Assembly (NCBI GenBank): GCA_039933315.1
Contig: JBDTOI010000053.1
Location: forward strand, 1 to 23,838
Reading direction: 5' to 3'
Source of the DNA: DASXRU01 sp039933315
GTDB lineage: Bacteria; Acidobacteriota; Blastocatellia; Pyrinomonadales; Pyrinomonadaceae
DNA: 23,838 nucleotides
The translations under genes and the position numbers were made by a program. The stretch's first letter is position 1. Each line of letters begins with the position of its first letter. Below are positions 16,701-23,817 of the stretch, piece by piece. The notes below the pieces were generated by a model that was not told the origin of the DNA, made no database searches, and saw only the letters and a program-made list of their open reading frames with translations.

Positions 16701-17641
16701 TTTGTCACTCCGTCGGCAGTAGCGATGTCAAAGAAAACGTCACTCAACGCAGGCGAGGTTAAGCTAACTGTAAACGTGAATACGGTCGTGCCGGCATTTC
16801 CTTCGGCTTGTGTGACGTCGTTGACGTTAAGCGTCGGCGTCGGGGTCGGGGTCGGGGTGGCGCCGCCGGAGCCTTGCGGCGTTGCTGAGAAGTCATCGAT
16901 TGAGAGACCGTGGTCTGAGCCAGTGTGATCCGGATCCGACCAGCGCAACAAAATAGAGTCCCCGTTTGCAACACTAAGTCCGGTGATGGTGAAGGACTTG
17001 GCCGTGCGATTTGCCGCCGCATTACCGTCCAGCGCACTGGCGACGCCGCCCGTGACAGGACTAGTAAAATCGAGTGCTGTTACCGCTGTGCCGGCCGCCT
17101 GAAAATCCGCCAGGCTGCCTGTCAAGCCTACGCCGGTGATGTAAGAGAACGCGGCTGTCTGCGCGGCCGCGGCGCTGTTCCGCCATTGCTCGCCTGTATA
17201 AGAAACGTCCAGGGAAGTCATGGTGCCCCCGGTATTATTTGTTAGGAGTATGCCCCAGAACAGATTACCGATGGCGGCGTTGCCCGAGCCGAGCGATCCC
17301 AGAGCGCGGTCTGTGTTTGCCCCCGTCCCGTAGCTGTAAAGATTTCCGGCATTGCTTACGCCGTCGTTGGCGACGATCGTTGTTCCCGTTCCCGTGCGCG
17401 CGCTATACCAGCCTGGGAGCGTACTGTCGTTGGTGAACGTCGCACTACCGGAAGCGGGGAGCGTGTTGAAGTTTTGCGTGATGGGCACGCCAAACGTCGT
17501 AACGGACAAAGCCTCAACCACTCGCAGATGAGTGCTGCTTATGTACAACCCTGCCAGCAATATAAGAACGAGCAGGCTGAGCAGGACGCGTCGCCCTAAA
17601 CGAGATCGGACCTTTACAGAGGTGTGGAGCGATTTAGACAC
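13748..17641 (-). CDS. Secreted multi-domain ExeM-like nuclease with Calx-beta and DUF4214 domains
   Basis: A 1297-residue exported protein. In order: basic N-terminus and signal or anchor helix (about 17-36); a beta-rich domain (45-255); a (TP)4 linker (262-269); a Calx-beta domain (270-383) with AEGN, DYV and ending GTITNDD; an OB-fold-like region (388-490) as in ExeM/NucH nucleases; an endonuclease/exonuclease/phosphatase domain (about 640-952); a carboxypeptidase-regulatory-like beta domain (960-1040); and a C-terminal DUF4214 region (1052-1290) with two LGREPDEGGF/LRRDPDQGGY-type units. Nuclease residues visible: N647, E678 or E679, H784 in NHPRS, D833 and N835 in GDYNAY, D898, and D942-H943 in SDHDGP. 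Likely role: extracellular DNA or RNA degradation (nutrient, phosphate or biofilm). It starts at GTG with AAGGG upstream. DUF4214 function is unknown. Confidence 0.88.
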   Translation of the reverse strand: MSKSLHTSVKVRSRLGRRVLLSLLVLILLAGLYISSTHLRVVEALSVTTFGVPITQNFNTLPASGSATFTNDSTLPGWYSARTGTGTTIVANDGVSNAGNLYSYGTGANTDRALGSLGSGNAAIGNLFWGILLTNNTGGTMTSLDVSYTGEQWRNSAAAAQTAAFSYITGVGLTGSLADFQAAGTAVTALDFTSPVTGGVASALDGNAAANRTAKSFTITGLSVANGDSILLRWSDPDHTGSDHGLSIDDFSATPQGSGGATPTPTPTPTLNVNDVTQAEGNAGTTVFTFTVSLTSPALSDVFFDIATADGVTNPANAGTDYVAKSELARTITTGNTSTTFTVDVNGDTAQEANETFFANVTNVTGGALAGDLQGLGTITNDDFVLTPIHSIQGSAATSPFPNGTVVSTRGIVTLLKSNGYFLQEPDATADADPNTSEGIFVFTSSAPTVAVGDDVTATGQVQEFGTGGTNTELTTITSTIVNSTGNGLPTPVVLTTTILDPTAFPTQPELEKYEDMRMTGSLTTVAPNDSFFDVYTVLTGVARPLREPGIEISLTVPPDPTSGLPDCCIPRWDENPERLSVDTNGRSGSTGLAITSNVALGTVTGPLDFAFAEYHLIPDTDPVFTNMSAVPVPTPLATEFTVGNLNIENFTGGATQKTKASLAIRNVMRYPDIIGHEEILNLTTLQALATQINSDAVAAGDPNPLYSAQLIAAPAGGTQNVGFLVKTARVQIDSVTQEQGSDTYINPLTSAPENLHDRPPLVLHATIDPSGPNPIPVIVVVNHPRSFIDVDQDPGDGPRVRAKRTAQAEHIALLLNDLQTNNSTTPVIAVGDYNAYQFNDGFTDPIDIMKGVPPPDDQVVVDASPDSVNPDFTNLTDLLPVSERYTFVFEGTPQALDHVLVSRRALLRFTRYAVARMDADFPGTPASAFANNATRPERASDHDGPVAYFDLTLSPTAAGGDVSGFITDENGAPVSGTVVNLVGTQTRKTITDTKGRYYFDNVAANAFYTVTPVRANYTFSPANRSFSQLGSHTDAAFTGIATSGSANPLDAPEYFVRQQYVDILGREPDEGGFNYWSDEILRCGSDVGCVNARRSDVAAAFFVEKEFQHTGSFIYDMYKAALGRKPAFSEYAVDRRQIVGGPNVETQKAAFADSFVLRPAFVQRYQADSTAESFVDALLTTISQSSGVNLASQRDTLITRYQSGAGINQSRSLVMLELADNPALRQAEYNAAFVLTEYFSYLRRDPDQGGYDFWLNVLNNGDAGNYRGMVCSFITSTEYQKRFSSVITHSNGECGK

Positions 17642-17682
17642 AGTTGTTACCCTTTCAAATTAAGACCTGGACCTTGAAGTGC

Positions 17683-17741
17683 GGAAACGTTGCCCGGGGT
17701 GTGGTACTGGTTACACAAGACCGCAACACCTCTGCGTTTCC
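17683..17741 (-). other. Predicted structured leader of the nuclease mRNA
   Basis: The 136-base gap between the C25 protease and the nuclease contains nested stems: GGAAACG (17683-17689) with CGTTTCC (17735-17741), GGTGT (17698-17702) with ACACC (17726-17730), and an inner GGT/ACC. No T-run follows on the minus strand, so it does not look like a terminator of the upstream gene. It ends about 40 bases before the nuclease GTG. I cannot match it to a known riboswitch class. Confidence 0.35.
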
Positions 17742-17777
17742 AAACAGAGATATGGCCAGGGGATTTTAGAATTGGAC

Positions 17778-20700
17778 TTACCGGATCTTCATTGACGGAT
17801 CGCCAAAGAAGATCCAGGTGCGGCGCACATCTATATCTACCGTAGCCAGCTTGGCTTGTTTGACAACATCACCAAGCGGCAGGGACGTGCCGCCGTATAA
17901 AAGTTGATACAGCCGGTTGCTCATCTCGTGCTGGCCGTCTGGGATCGTCAGGCCGGACGAAGCAAACGAGGCCACCGAGCCACCGTTGGGCGCCTTTATT
18001 AAGGACTCGGCTAATCCTTCACCTAAGATCCGCGGCTCGACAAAATAACCGTTCAGGCAGTCCATCACCACCACAAAGGGAAGGCCGGTGTTCATATTTG
18101 TCAGCGCTAACGCATCGGCGGACGTGAATATTGATCCGGCCCAGGCGTTCACGTTGCCATGACCTGAATAGTTAACCACGGCCTGCCCCGCATTAAACTT
18201 AGCGATGATGTTCGCCTTAGCTGCGGCGTCCGACGGCTCGGTGCGGCGATTGACCGTTTGCACGGTGATGCTCGGCGGCAACAGGGCGGCCACCTGTTGA
18301 TTTGCCGCCTCGAAATTGAAGTAGTAACTGCCCTGCGCGTCGGCTACCAGCAGCGCGCTCTGCGGCACGACCGCCGGCGCGAAGTTCACGATCTTGCCGA
18401 TCATGATGTTGGCTTCGGCGACTGTGCGCGCGGGCAGGCGGCCCACGGACATTTCCGGAATCCCATCATCGTTGAAGTCGGCCAGCCAGTCATCCGACGC
18501 GGTCTCCATGAACACGGTATCGATTAATTTGGTCGGCACAAAATCCGTATTTCCCAGCGCCTGGTAGTTGCGCGGATCGTAGGTGCCGTCGCCCAGCAGG
18601 ATTACGTATCGCGGAGCCGGACTCCATTGAGCTGCCGCCCGCGCCAGAAAATCCCGCAACGCATAAGGACTGCGCACACCAAAGTTGAACTCGTCGAAGA
18701 TGTCTTCTACATCAACTCTCTTAGTTGCCAGTCCCTGGCCCTGCCTGAGCGATTCCAAAGGCGCGGCGCTGGCCAGGAAATTGGCATGTGAAATTATTAA
18801 CAGGTCGGCGCCGTTGCTGTTCGTATTAATGCTGGAGGGCTGATTGAATGTCACCGCAGCCGGCTGTTGAAATTGATCGGCGGCAAAAGCCACCAGGCTA
18901 CGTCGCCCTTTTGTCCGGGCGCCGGTAGGGAGCACCGTAATGGCGTAACCCGCGCCACTGGTCTCGACGATGGGTCGCACTTCTTCAACCGAAAGCGGAT
19001 CGGTTATGTCCAGCACGCGAAGATTTGCCGTGGTAAAGCCTTCAACCTTGACCGTCTGATTGAACCTGGCGCTGAAATTCAGCGAATTGTTCTGCGCTCG
19101 ATACTGTCGCGGGAATGTCAGACGCGCATAGTCGACTAAGACCAGGCCGCTGCCATCGAGCGAAACTAACTTGAGATCGTTATTACCCTCACGCAGCGAC
19201 GCGATGGGAATTGAATACGAGGCTACCGCGTTGTTCAGGAAAGAGAAATTGAAGCTGCCAACCGATACATCATTCAAGAACACGTTGACCCGGTGAGTTG
19301 CCGAACTCGCGCCTTGCAGAGCAACCTGCAGTTGGGCCGGACCATCGGCGGTAAGATCCACACCATTTAAATTCAAAGGTTGAGTAATAGTACCGGGGCT
19401 GGTTAAGACCTGGCCAAAGAAGTTTGCGATCTCACCATTCTGCAGCGAGGAGAAATAAGTGCCCCTTTCCTTACGCTCGATCACCTGCAGGAAGTTAGGT
19501 GTGACTGTGGCTGTGTCGGCCGCATGGTTTCGCTTCTGCACCGGACGGTGGGAAAACTTTCTTGTTTTCTGCCTCCGCTTCCGGCTCTTCGAGACGCGCG
19601 CGGCCTTTCTTCTTGCAGCGGGAACTGGTCGGACCGGGGCCACGGCTGCTTTTCCGAAAACGGTTGTAGTCCCGGATTTTAGAGTGATGTTTGCGGGCTC
19701 GGCTTCTACGGGTCTTGATACCACGCGGTTTTCATTCGGCGGCGGCACGTCATCAGACAGGTTTCTTTCCTCTTCGCGCCGGGCTGGCTCGACGGTAGCA
19801 GCTACGGCCTCGCGGCGCTCCGAAGCCGAAGTCTCAGTCGCTTCAAGCGCAGGCCGGAACCAATCGCGTGGTAGGGAGAGAAAGCGGCCTGAGTCCGGCG
19901 CCTGCGGCAAGATGTACGGAATCGGCAGTTCGCGGCCGGGACCGCCGTCATGGCTAACCTGGCCCGGAATCGTGATCCGCCTGCCGGGGGCGGTGCCGCC
20001 CGTCAGCCAGTACGTTTGCGTATCAGTCGCCAGGGTATCGACGCCGCTGCCGTAAAACTCAATAAAGTCTCCGGCCCCTAATGCTCCGTTACTGCGACTA
20101 ACGCGAATGGCCATTTCGCGCGCTCCGACAAACATGCGGAGGTTGGCCGCGTCGGTGGCCGGATCCATGCCCGCGGCCACCAGCTGAGCTTGAGTCAAGC
20201 GGTACCAACCGCTCTGTCGCACCCCGATCTTTAGAGCCGGCTGTGATGCAATCACCCACTGATCTTCAATGGCACCATTGGCGCTTTGCTCATCCTTGAG
20301 CGAAGCGGGCCATGAGCGTTGAGTTAAGTCAGCGGCCGCATCGGCTCCCAGTGTCGAATCGGCTTCATGTTTGAGGTAGGGTCGATTGATTCCCTGTCGG
20401 GATGCAACGGCTAAGGTGGCGTCGAGGGAAATCTTGCCTTCGAGATTGATGCTTTCCAGTTGATAGGTCGCGGCCAGTGTTCCGCCGCGGTCAAAGGCCG
20501 AATAGCTGTAACCACCACGCAGCGGAACGCCCTCGCCGACGATTAGTAACGATCCGGGGATAAGCGAGCCATTGACCTTCGTGCGACGCCCACCTTGCTC
20601 GCGATACAAGTTAAAGCCCACATTGTCGATTTCGTAGGAGGTGCGCCATTCGATTAGCACGCCATCTTCGGTGGCAGTTGCAGTAACAGAAAGGATTTTG

Positions 20701-20840
20701 GTTTCGTTCTGCGCAAATCTCTCCGTCCGCGAATCGCCGGCAGCGGCAGGGATGATTGCCGGCGTAAGTACGATTGACAGAGTTAGGCCCAGTGCGACGA
20801 GGATTCGCCCGGCCTGATTGCTTAACCTGATGCCCCTCAT
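17778..20840 (-). CDS. C25 (gingipain-like) cysteine protease
   Basis: A 1020-residue exported peptidase of family C25. The N-terminal hydrophobic segment (about 12-33, ending PAAAG) looks like a signal peptide. A fibronectin-like N-terminal region follows (ATEDGVLIEWRTSYEIDNVGFNLYRE), then a PorU-type region, and the caspase-like peptidase domain at about 678-1020 starting DLLIISHANF. Catalytic His894 in NYSGHGNVNAW and Cys928 in VVMDCLNGYF are both present, with LLGDGTYDPRNY and DDWLADFNDDGIPEMSVGRLPART as family blocks. The protein stops right after FFGDPSMKIR, so the type IX sorting domain of gingipains is absent. Residues about 330-446 form a low-complexity Glu/Pro then Arg/Lys-rich insert (see findings). 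The nuclease gene follows 136 bases downstream on the same strand. Self-processing or surface-protein processing are both possible roles. Confidence 0.92.
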   Translation of the reverse strand: MRGIRLSNQAGRILVALGLTLSIVLTPAIIPAAAGDSRTERFAQNETKILSVTATATEDGVLIEWRTSYEIDNVGFNLYREQGGRRTKVNGSLIPGSLLIVGEGVPLRGGYSYSAFDRGGTLAATYQLESINLEGKISLDATLAVASRQGINRPYLKHEADSTLGADAAADLTQRSWPASLKDEQSANGAIEDQWVIASQPALKIGVRQSGWYRLTQAQLVAAGMDPATDAANLRMFVGAREMAIRVSRSNGALGAGDFIEFYGSGVDTLATDTQTYWLTGGTAPGRRITIPGQVSHDGGPGRELPIPYILPQAPDSGRFLSLPRDWFRPALEATETSASERREAVAATVEPARREEERNLSDDVPPPNENRVVSRPVEAEPANITLKSGTTTVFGKAAVAPVRPVPAARRKAARVSKSRKRRQKTRKFSHRPVQKRNHAADTATVTPNFLQVIERKERGTYFSSLQNGEIANFFGQVLTSPGTITQPLNLNGVDLTADGPAQLQVALQGASSATHRVNVFLNDVSVGSFNFSFLNNAVASYSIPIASLREGNNDLKLVSLDGSGLVLVDYARLTFPRQYRAQNNSLNFSARFNQTVKVEGFTTANLRVLDITDPLSVEEVRPIVETSGAGYAITVLPTGARTKGRRSLVAFAADQFQQPAAVTFNQPSSINTNSNGADLLIISHANFLASAAPLESLRQGQGLATKRVDVEDIFDEFNFGVRSPYALRDFLARAAAQWSPAPRYVILLGDGTYDPRNYQALGNTDFVPTKLIDTVFMETASDDWLADFNDDGIPEMSVGRLPARTVAEANIMIGKIVNFAPAVVPQSALLVADAQGSYYFNFEAANQQVAALLPPSITVQTVNRRTEPSDAAAKANIIAKFNAGQAVVNYSGHGNVNAWAGSIFTSADALALTNMNTGLPFVVVMDCLNGYFVEPRILGEGLAESLIKAPNGGSVASFASSGLTIPDGQHEMSNRLYQLLYGGTSLPLGDVVKQAKLATVDIDVRRTWIFFGDPSMKIR

Positions 20841-20971
20841 TGCAATACTAACTAAAACCTAATCAATCACTGGAAAGGAAAACGGGAAACAGTTGTGAAA
20901 CAGGTACCGCTGATTTGCAGCAGAGCTTTTTTATCCCACAATGCCCAACTATGCAAGCCGGAGATACACGT

Positions 20972-21001
20972 AAATCCACAGATTTCGCAGATTCCAAAGA
21001 T
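20972..21001. repeat. 'cacagatt'-type dispersed repeat upstream of the C25 gene
   Basis: AAATCCACAGATTTCGCAGA is seen, the same family as 1428 and 13611. It lies in the 365-base gap 20841-21205, which holds no gene; the rest of the gap is the palindromic element at 21030-21202 and the probable C25 promoter region. Confidence 0.75.
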
Positions 21002-21029
21002 ATCGACCCAGGATAAGAAGCGCGACGAA

Positions 21030-21202
21030 TTTGGAGTGCGGTGGCAAGCGCAGCGCGACACCGCTTTGGATTTGTTCGGTATCTGAGATCTGGAATTTGA
21101 GATCTCAAATAAAAATCTATCCAAAGCGCCGTCGCCGCTACGACCACCCCAGCCGGGCTGCCCGGCCGGGGACCCCGCTTCGCTCTGCCGGCGCACTCCA
21201 AA
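21030..21202. repeat. Nested palindromic element between the C25 and nucleotidyltransferase genes
   Basis: Outer arms TTTGGAGTGCG (21030-21040) and CGCACTCCAAA (21192-21202) are exact reverse complements. Inner arms CGCTTTGGAT (21062-21071) and ATCCAAAGCG (21119-21128) are also exact. At the centre TGAGATCT (21084-21091) pairs with AGATCTCA (21100-21107). The right half is GC-rich (GCCCGGCCGGGG). The left arm reads GGTGGCAAGCGCAGCGCGAC in part, a word I recall as dispersed in acidobacterial and verrucomicrobial genomes. The element ends 3 bases before the stop codon of the next gene. Confidence 0.85.
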
Positions 21203-21205
21203 TAG

Positions 21206-22261
21206 CTAGCTCTCATTATTCGCTGCACCGGGCACCATACTGGTCGCGAACTTAGCCGCTCTTAACAGACAATTACCAAGCTGATATGGAAGTCTGGGAA
21301 TTCGATTGAATCGTCCCTTGACGGTGATGGTCGCCAGAATAGGATTGGGCCAGCGATTGGCCATATCTCGCAGGACACCTTTCGGCCGGCGAAGATAGTG
21401 AGACATGGGCGCCATGTGGTTCATCGGCTCTTGCCTGATATTCAAGGGCGCTTCCCATTGCTTCAGCACGCTACGCCCCAGCCACATCGGAATCCGGCTG
21501 GCCTGCTCGGCTATGACAGGGTCTTTCACACGGGCATCAAGCAGCAGTTGGGCCAACCCGATTGCACTCGTGATCCAGTTTCTGCGCACTCTGTCTTTCC
21601 CAAAACATAGACCCCAATCGAAATCATCGGGCAGCGAATCAAGAATCACTCCCAGATCGCAAAGCCACAGCGGACGCCAGGCGCCGTGTTTCAATAAGTG
21701 GACGGCGAGCAGTCCCAGATGATCCTCCAACTGCAGAACCCGTACTTGCTCCTCATCGAGATTCACCAGTTGGGATCGGGCAAATAGATCGTCAATCTTT
21801 CGATCTTCAAGTTCGTCTAGACGGTGGTGCAGATCAACCCAGCAGTCGCGTGCCTCGGGAGCCTGCAGTATGGCTGTGGTGGCTGCCAGGTGGCGGGGAT
21901 GGACCAGGATGTCGATGTCGCCGGAAGCGCGGAGCCCTGGTTGCGGATAGTAACGAGCGACCGACCAACCTTTGAACAGGATGGGTTCGATGTTCGCGCT
22001 GCGAAGGAGAGCAAAGACTTTTTTTATTTTGCCGGCGTTGATGGAGGCGTGCAGGGTCTGCAGCCGGAATGCCTGATGGAGCAGATCGGCGGAAGGCGAG
22101 CCTGTCATCTCTGTTTGTGAAACACGCCACCAGCCAAGTCCGGCGGCGCCCGATTGATAAAGCAGGGGCGTCACCTGGTCCAACTCAATCGGCGATAGTT
22201 GCCACGGTGGGGGAGGCTGGCGCCACGAACCGGCAAGAATTGCGGAGACAAGATTAGTCAT
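21206..22261 (-). CDS. Nucleotidyltransferase family protein (NTP_transf_5)
   Basis: A 351-residue protein of the DNA-polymerase-beta-like nucleotidyltransferase superfamily, uncharacterised family NTP_transf_5. The signature is seen at residues 95-120: LFKGWSVARYYPQPG, then R111 and the metal-binding pair D115 and D117 in SGDIDILV. A second conserved block, DLHHRL, is at 143-148, and HLLKHGAW near 188-195. The substrate is unknown. Members often lie in exopolysaccharide or peptide-modification clusters. The C-terminal quarter is basic and not recognised. It is directly downstream of the TPR gene (131-base gap filled with repeats). No Shine-Dalgarno is seen, and a REP-like palindrome reaches to within 2 bases of the ATG. 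Confidence 0.8.
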   Translation of the reverse strand: MTNLVSAILAGSWRQPPPPWQLSPIELDQVTPLLYQSGAAGLGWWRVSQTEMTGSPSADLLHQAFRLQTLHASINAGKIKKVFALLRSANIEPILFKGWSVARYYPQPGLRASGDIDILVHPRHLAATTAILQAPEARDCWVDLHHRLDELEDRKIDDLFARSQLVNLDEEQVRVLQLEDHLGLLAVHLLKHGAWRPLWLCDLGVILDSLPDDFDWGLCFGKDRVRRNWITSAIGLAQLLLDARVKDPVIAEQASRIPMWLGRSVLKQWEAPLNIRQEPMNHMAPMSHYLRRPKGVLRDMANRWPNPILATITVKGRFNRIPRLPYQLGNCLLRAAKFATSMVPGAANNES

Positions 22262-22262
22262 T

Positions 22263-22293
22263 GTCAGAACCGCCTGCGGTAGCGGGCGGGCCC
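22263..22293. repeat. REP-like palindrome abutting the nucleotidyltransferase start
   Basis: GTCAGAACCGCCTGCGGTAG followed by CGGGCGGGCCC resembles the long-arm sequence at 6223-6257 (GTCAGTACCACCACGCGGTA...). It is the same dispersed family in shorter form, and it lies just 2 bases upstream of the ATG. Confidence 0.7.
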
Positions 22294-22296
22294 ATT

Positions 22297-22385
22297 GATT
22301 GCGAACTGCGGATTGCGAACTGCGGATTGCAGCAACGGTGCTTTAGTTCTGCAAATCCGCAATCCGTAATCTTCAATCCGTAATC
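22297..22385. repeat. Imperfect inverted, internally tandem repeat between TPR and nucleotidyltransferase genes
   Basis: The 14-base unit GATTGCGAACTGCG occurs at 22297-22310 and 22311-22324, followed by a partial GATTGC. An inverted, diverged version (GCAAATCCGCAATCCGTAAT) starts at 22351 and continues to 22385. The two sides could pair around a 20-base centre. It ends 7 bases before the TPR gene stop. Confidence 0.75.
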
Positions 22386-22392
22386 GCCGGGG

Positions 22393-23676
22393 CTATGCCT
22401 TTTGCAGCGCAAAGCCGTCCAGCCAGAGGCTGCCAAAGATGGGACAGGGCTCAGTGGTGCACGGGGTGCGGCGAATCTGGACTGTCACCGCTTTCGTTTG
22501 CGGCCCGGTTGTAAACTCCAGACTTGATTCGCTCCAGGGATGGACGCCACTGCCAAAAGGAGTGGACTTCGCCAGCATGATATCCGGAGCCGCCGCATCG
22601 GCAACCACAGCGAGCGGTAAGCCACCGCTAACGACGTCGCGCATCCTTGTAGCAAACCGCAATCGGTAACGAGTGTTGGGTTCCACGAGAATGATCTGGG
22701 AAATAACAGACGTGGCCGGGTTCGACGCTCCCTGGAAATCAATGCGCAGGCTTTGTGCACCCTGGTAGGGATCGGCAGCATCCAGCGAGAGGACGATTAC
22801 CGTCGTGCTCAAAGGCACCTGCCAGCCGAACCCCGGATCATCAATTTCCAGCGACTGTTCGAATCCGCCGTCATAGATCAGCGAATTCCCTTCCCCGGAA
22901 ATATTCCGCCCTGGTTCATGGGCCCAAATTTCTCGAGCTTCGCCGAACGCTTTCTGCGCCAGGAGTTCTTTCACCAATTCACGAGCATCATCGCGAGAAA
23001 CGGATCCGGCGGCGCGGAACTCTGTTACGGCCTCGGTACCGTTACCGTGCCTGGCAAAGAATCCGGCCATTGCCAGATGCGCAAATGAAGTTTGCGGGCG
23101 CACCGCTGATCTGGTTCCTTCGGCACTGCGCGTCGCGCCCCAGGCTAGATCGATTATTCCCGGCAGCAGCGCCGGTTGACTCGCAGCAGCGCGACGGAAT
23201 TGCTCGAAGGCCTCGTCTTGCCGCCCCAGGCGAAACAGCACGTTGCCTAACTGCCAGGCCGGGCGGGCGTAGTAAGGCGCCAGGCGCACCGACTCGCGCA
23301 AGGCGCGTTCTGATCCCGATTGATCTCCTGCTTGATCGCGGGCCATTCCCAGTTCCAGCCAGAGGTAATAATCACGCGGGCGAAGCTTTGCGGCACTCTC
23401 AAACTCAAGTACTGCTTCCGCATACCGGCCAAGCTGAGAAAACATCAAGCCCCGTCCGGTGCGCGCGTCCGGGTCGTTGGGCGACATTTTCACGGCCCGC
23501 TCCACCAGCGCGAGTTGGCCCATGTCACCACCGTACTCGGTTAGTAAGCGGGAGATCCCCCTGTAACCGGCGTACCAAATTGCCCAGAGGCAAGCCAGGG
23601 AAAGAACCAGGGCAATCGCCGCGCGGATCCCTTGTGGGAGCGGGCGGGTGTTCACTGGGTTCTTTGCTGCCGGCAT
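22393..23676 (-). CDS. Membrane-anchored TPR protein with C-terminal carbohydrate-binding-like domain
   Basis: A 427-residue protein. One N-terminal transmembrane helix (about 18-38) probably anchors it in the inner membrane, with the rest in the periplasm. Tetratricopeptide units span about 50-170 (for example LVERAVKMSPNDPDARTGRG, YAEAVLEFESAAKLRP, DEAFEQFRRAAASQP), with a weaker helical region to 255. A beta-sandwich region at about 263-427 starts IYDGGFEQSLE and contains YQGAQSLRIDF, the pattern of CBM_4_9/lectin-like modules. I do not recognise a specific named protein. Such TPR proteins occur in polysaccharide export loci, and a nucleotidyltransferase-like gene follows. The ATG at 23676 has a weak AGGA 11 bases upstream. 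Confidence 0.75.
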   Translation of the reverse strand: MPAAKNPVNTRPLPQGIRAAIALVLSLACLWAIWYAGYRGISRLLTEYGGDMGQLALVERAVKMSPNDPDARTGRGLMFSQLGRYAEAVLEFESAAKLRPRDYYLWLELGMARDQAGDQSGSERALRESVRLAPYYARPAWQLGNVLFRLGRQDEAFEQFRRAAASQPALLPGIIDLAWGATRSAEGTRSAVRPQTSFAHLAMAGFFARHGNGTEAVTEFRAAGSVSRDDARELVKELLAQKAFGEAREIWAHEPGRNISGEGNSLIYDGGFEQSLEIDDPGFGWQVPLSTTVIVLSLDAADPYQGAQSLRIDFQGASNPATSVISQIILVEPNTRYRLRFATRMRDVVSGGLPLAVVADAAAPDIMLAKSTPFGSGVHPWSESSLEFTTGPQTKAVTVQIRRTPCTTEPCPIFGSLWLDGFALQKA

Positions 23677-23747
23677 GATTCGGAAAGTCCTGACACAAAA
23701 ACTCTATTCCGCATTCGTTTGTGTAGTTAGGTAATGGTGCCGTTTGA

Positions 23748-23817
23748 GTTTAACGCTGAAAGCGTTCGCTAATTTCAGCCCAGTTTAACGCTGAAAGCGT
23801 TCGCTAATTTCAGCCCA
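23748..23817. repeat. Exact 35-base tandem duplication with an internal palindrome
   Basis: The unit at 23748-23782 is repeated exactly at 23783-23817. Each unit contains AACGCT-GAA-AGCGTT, a 6-bp stem with a 3-base loop, then CGCTAATTTCAGCCCA. It lies upstream of the TPR gene, in the last intergenic stretch of the window. Confidence 0.9.

Noticed and set aside
22297..22330. Short tandem units as a possible CRISPR fragment
   Set aside because: Units of 14 bases are contiguous without spacers and belong to an inverted repeat; no cas genes are nearby.
22755..23678. 307-residue open frame on the plus strand
   Set aside because: It lies antisense to the TPR gene, has Arg/Pro-rich shadow composition, and matches no family; the minus-strand frame has clear TPR and membrane features.
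23748..23817. Repeated 35-mer as a CRISPR start
   Set aside because: The two units are directly adjacent with no spacer between them.
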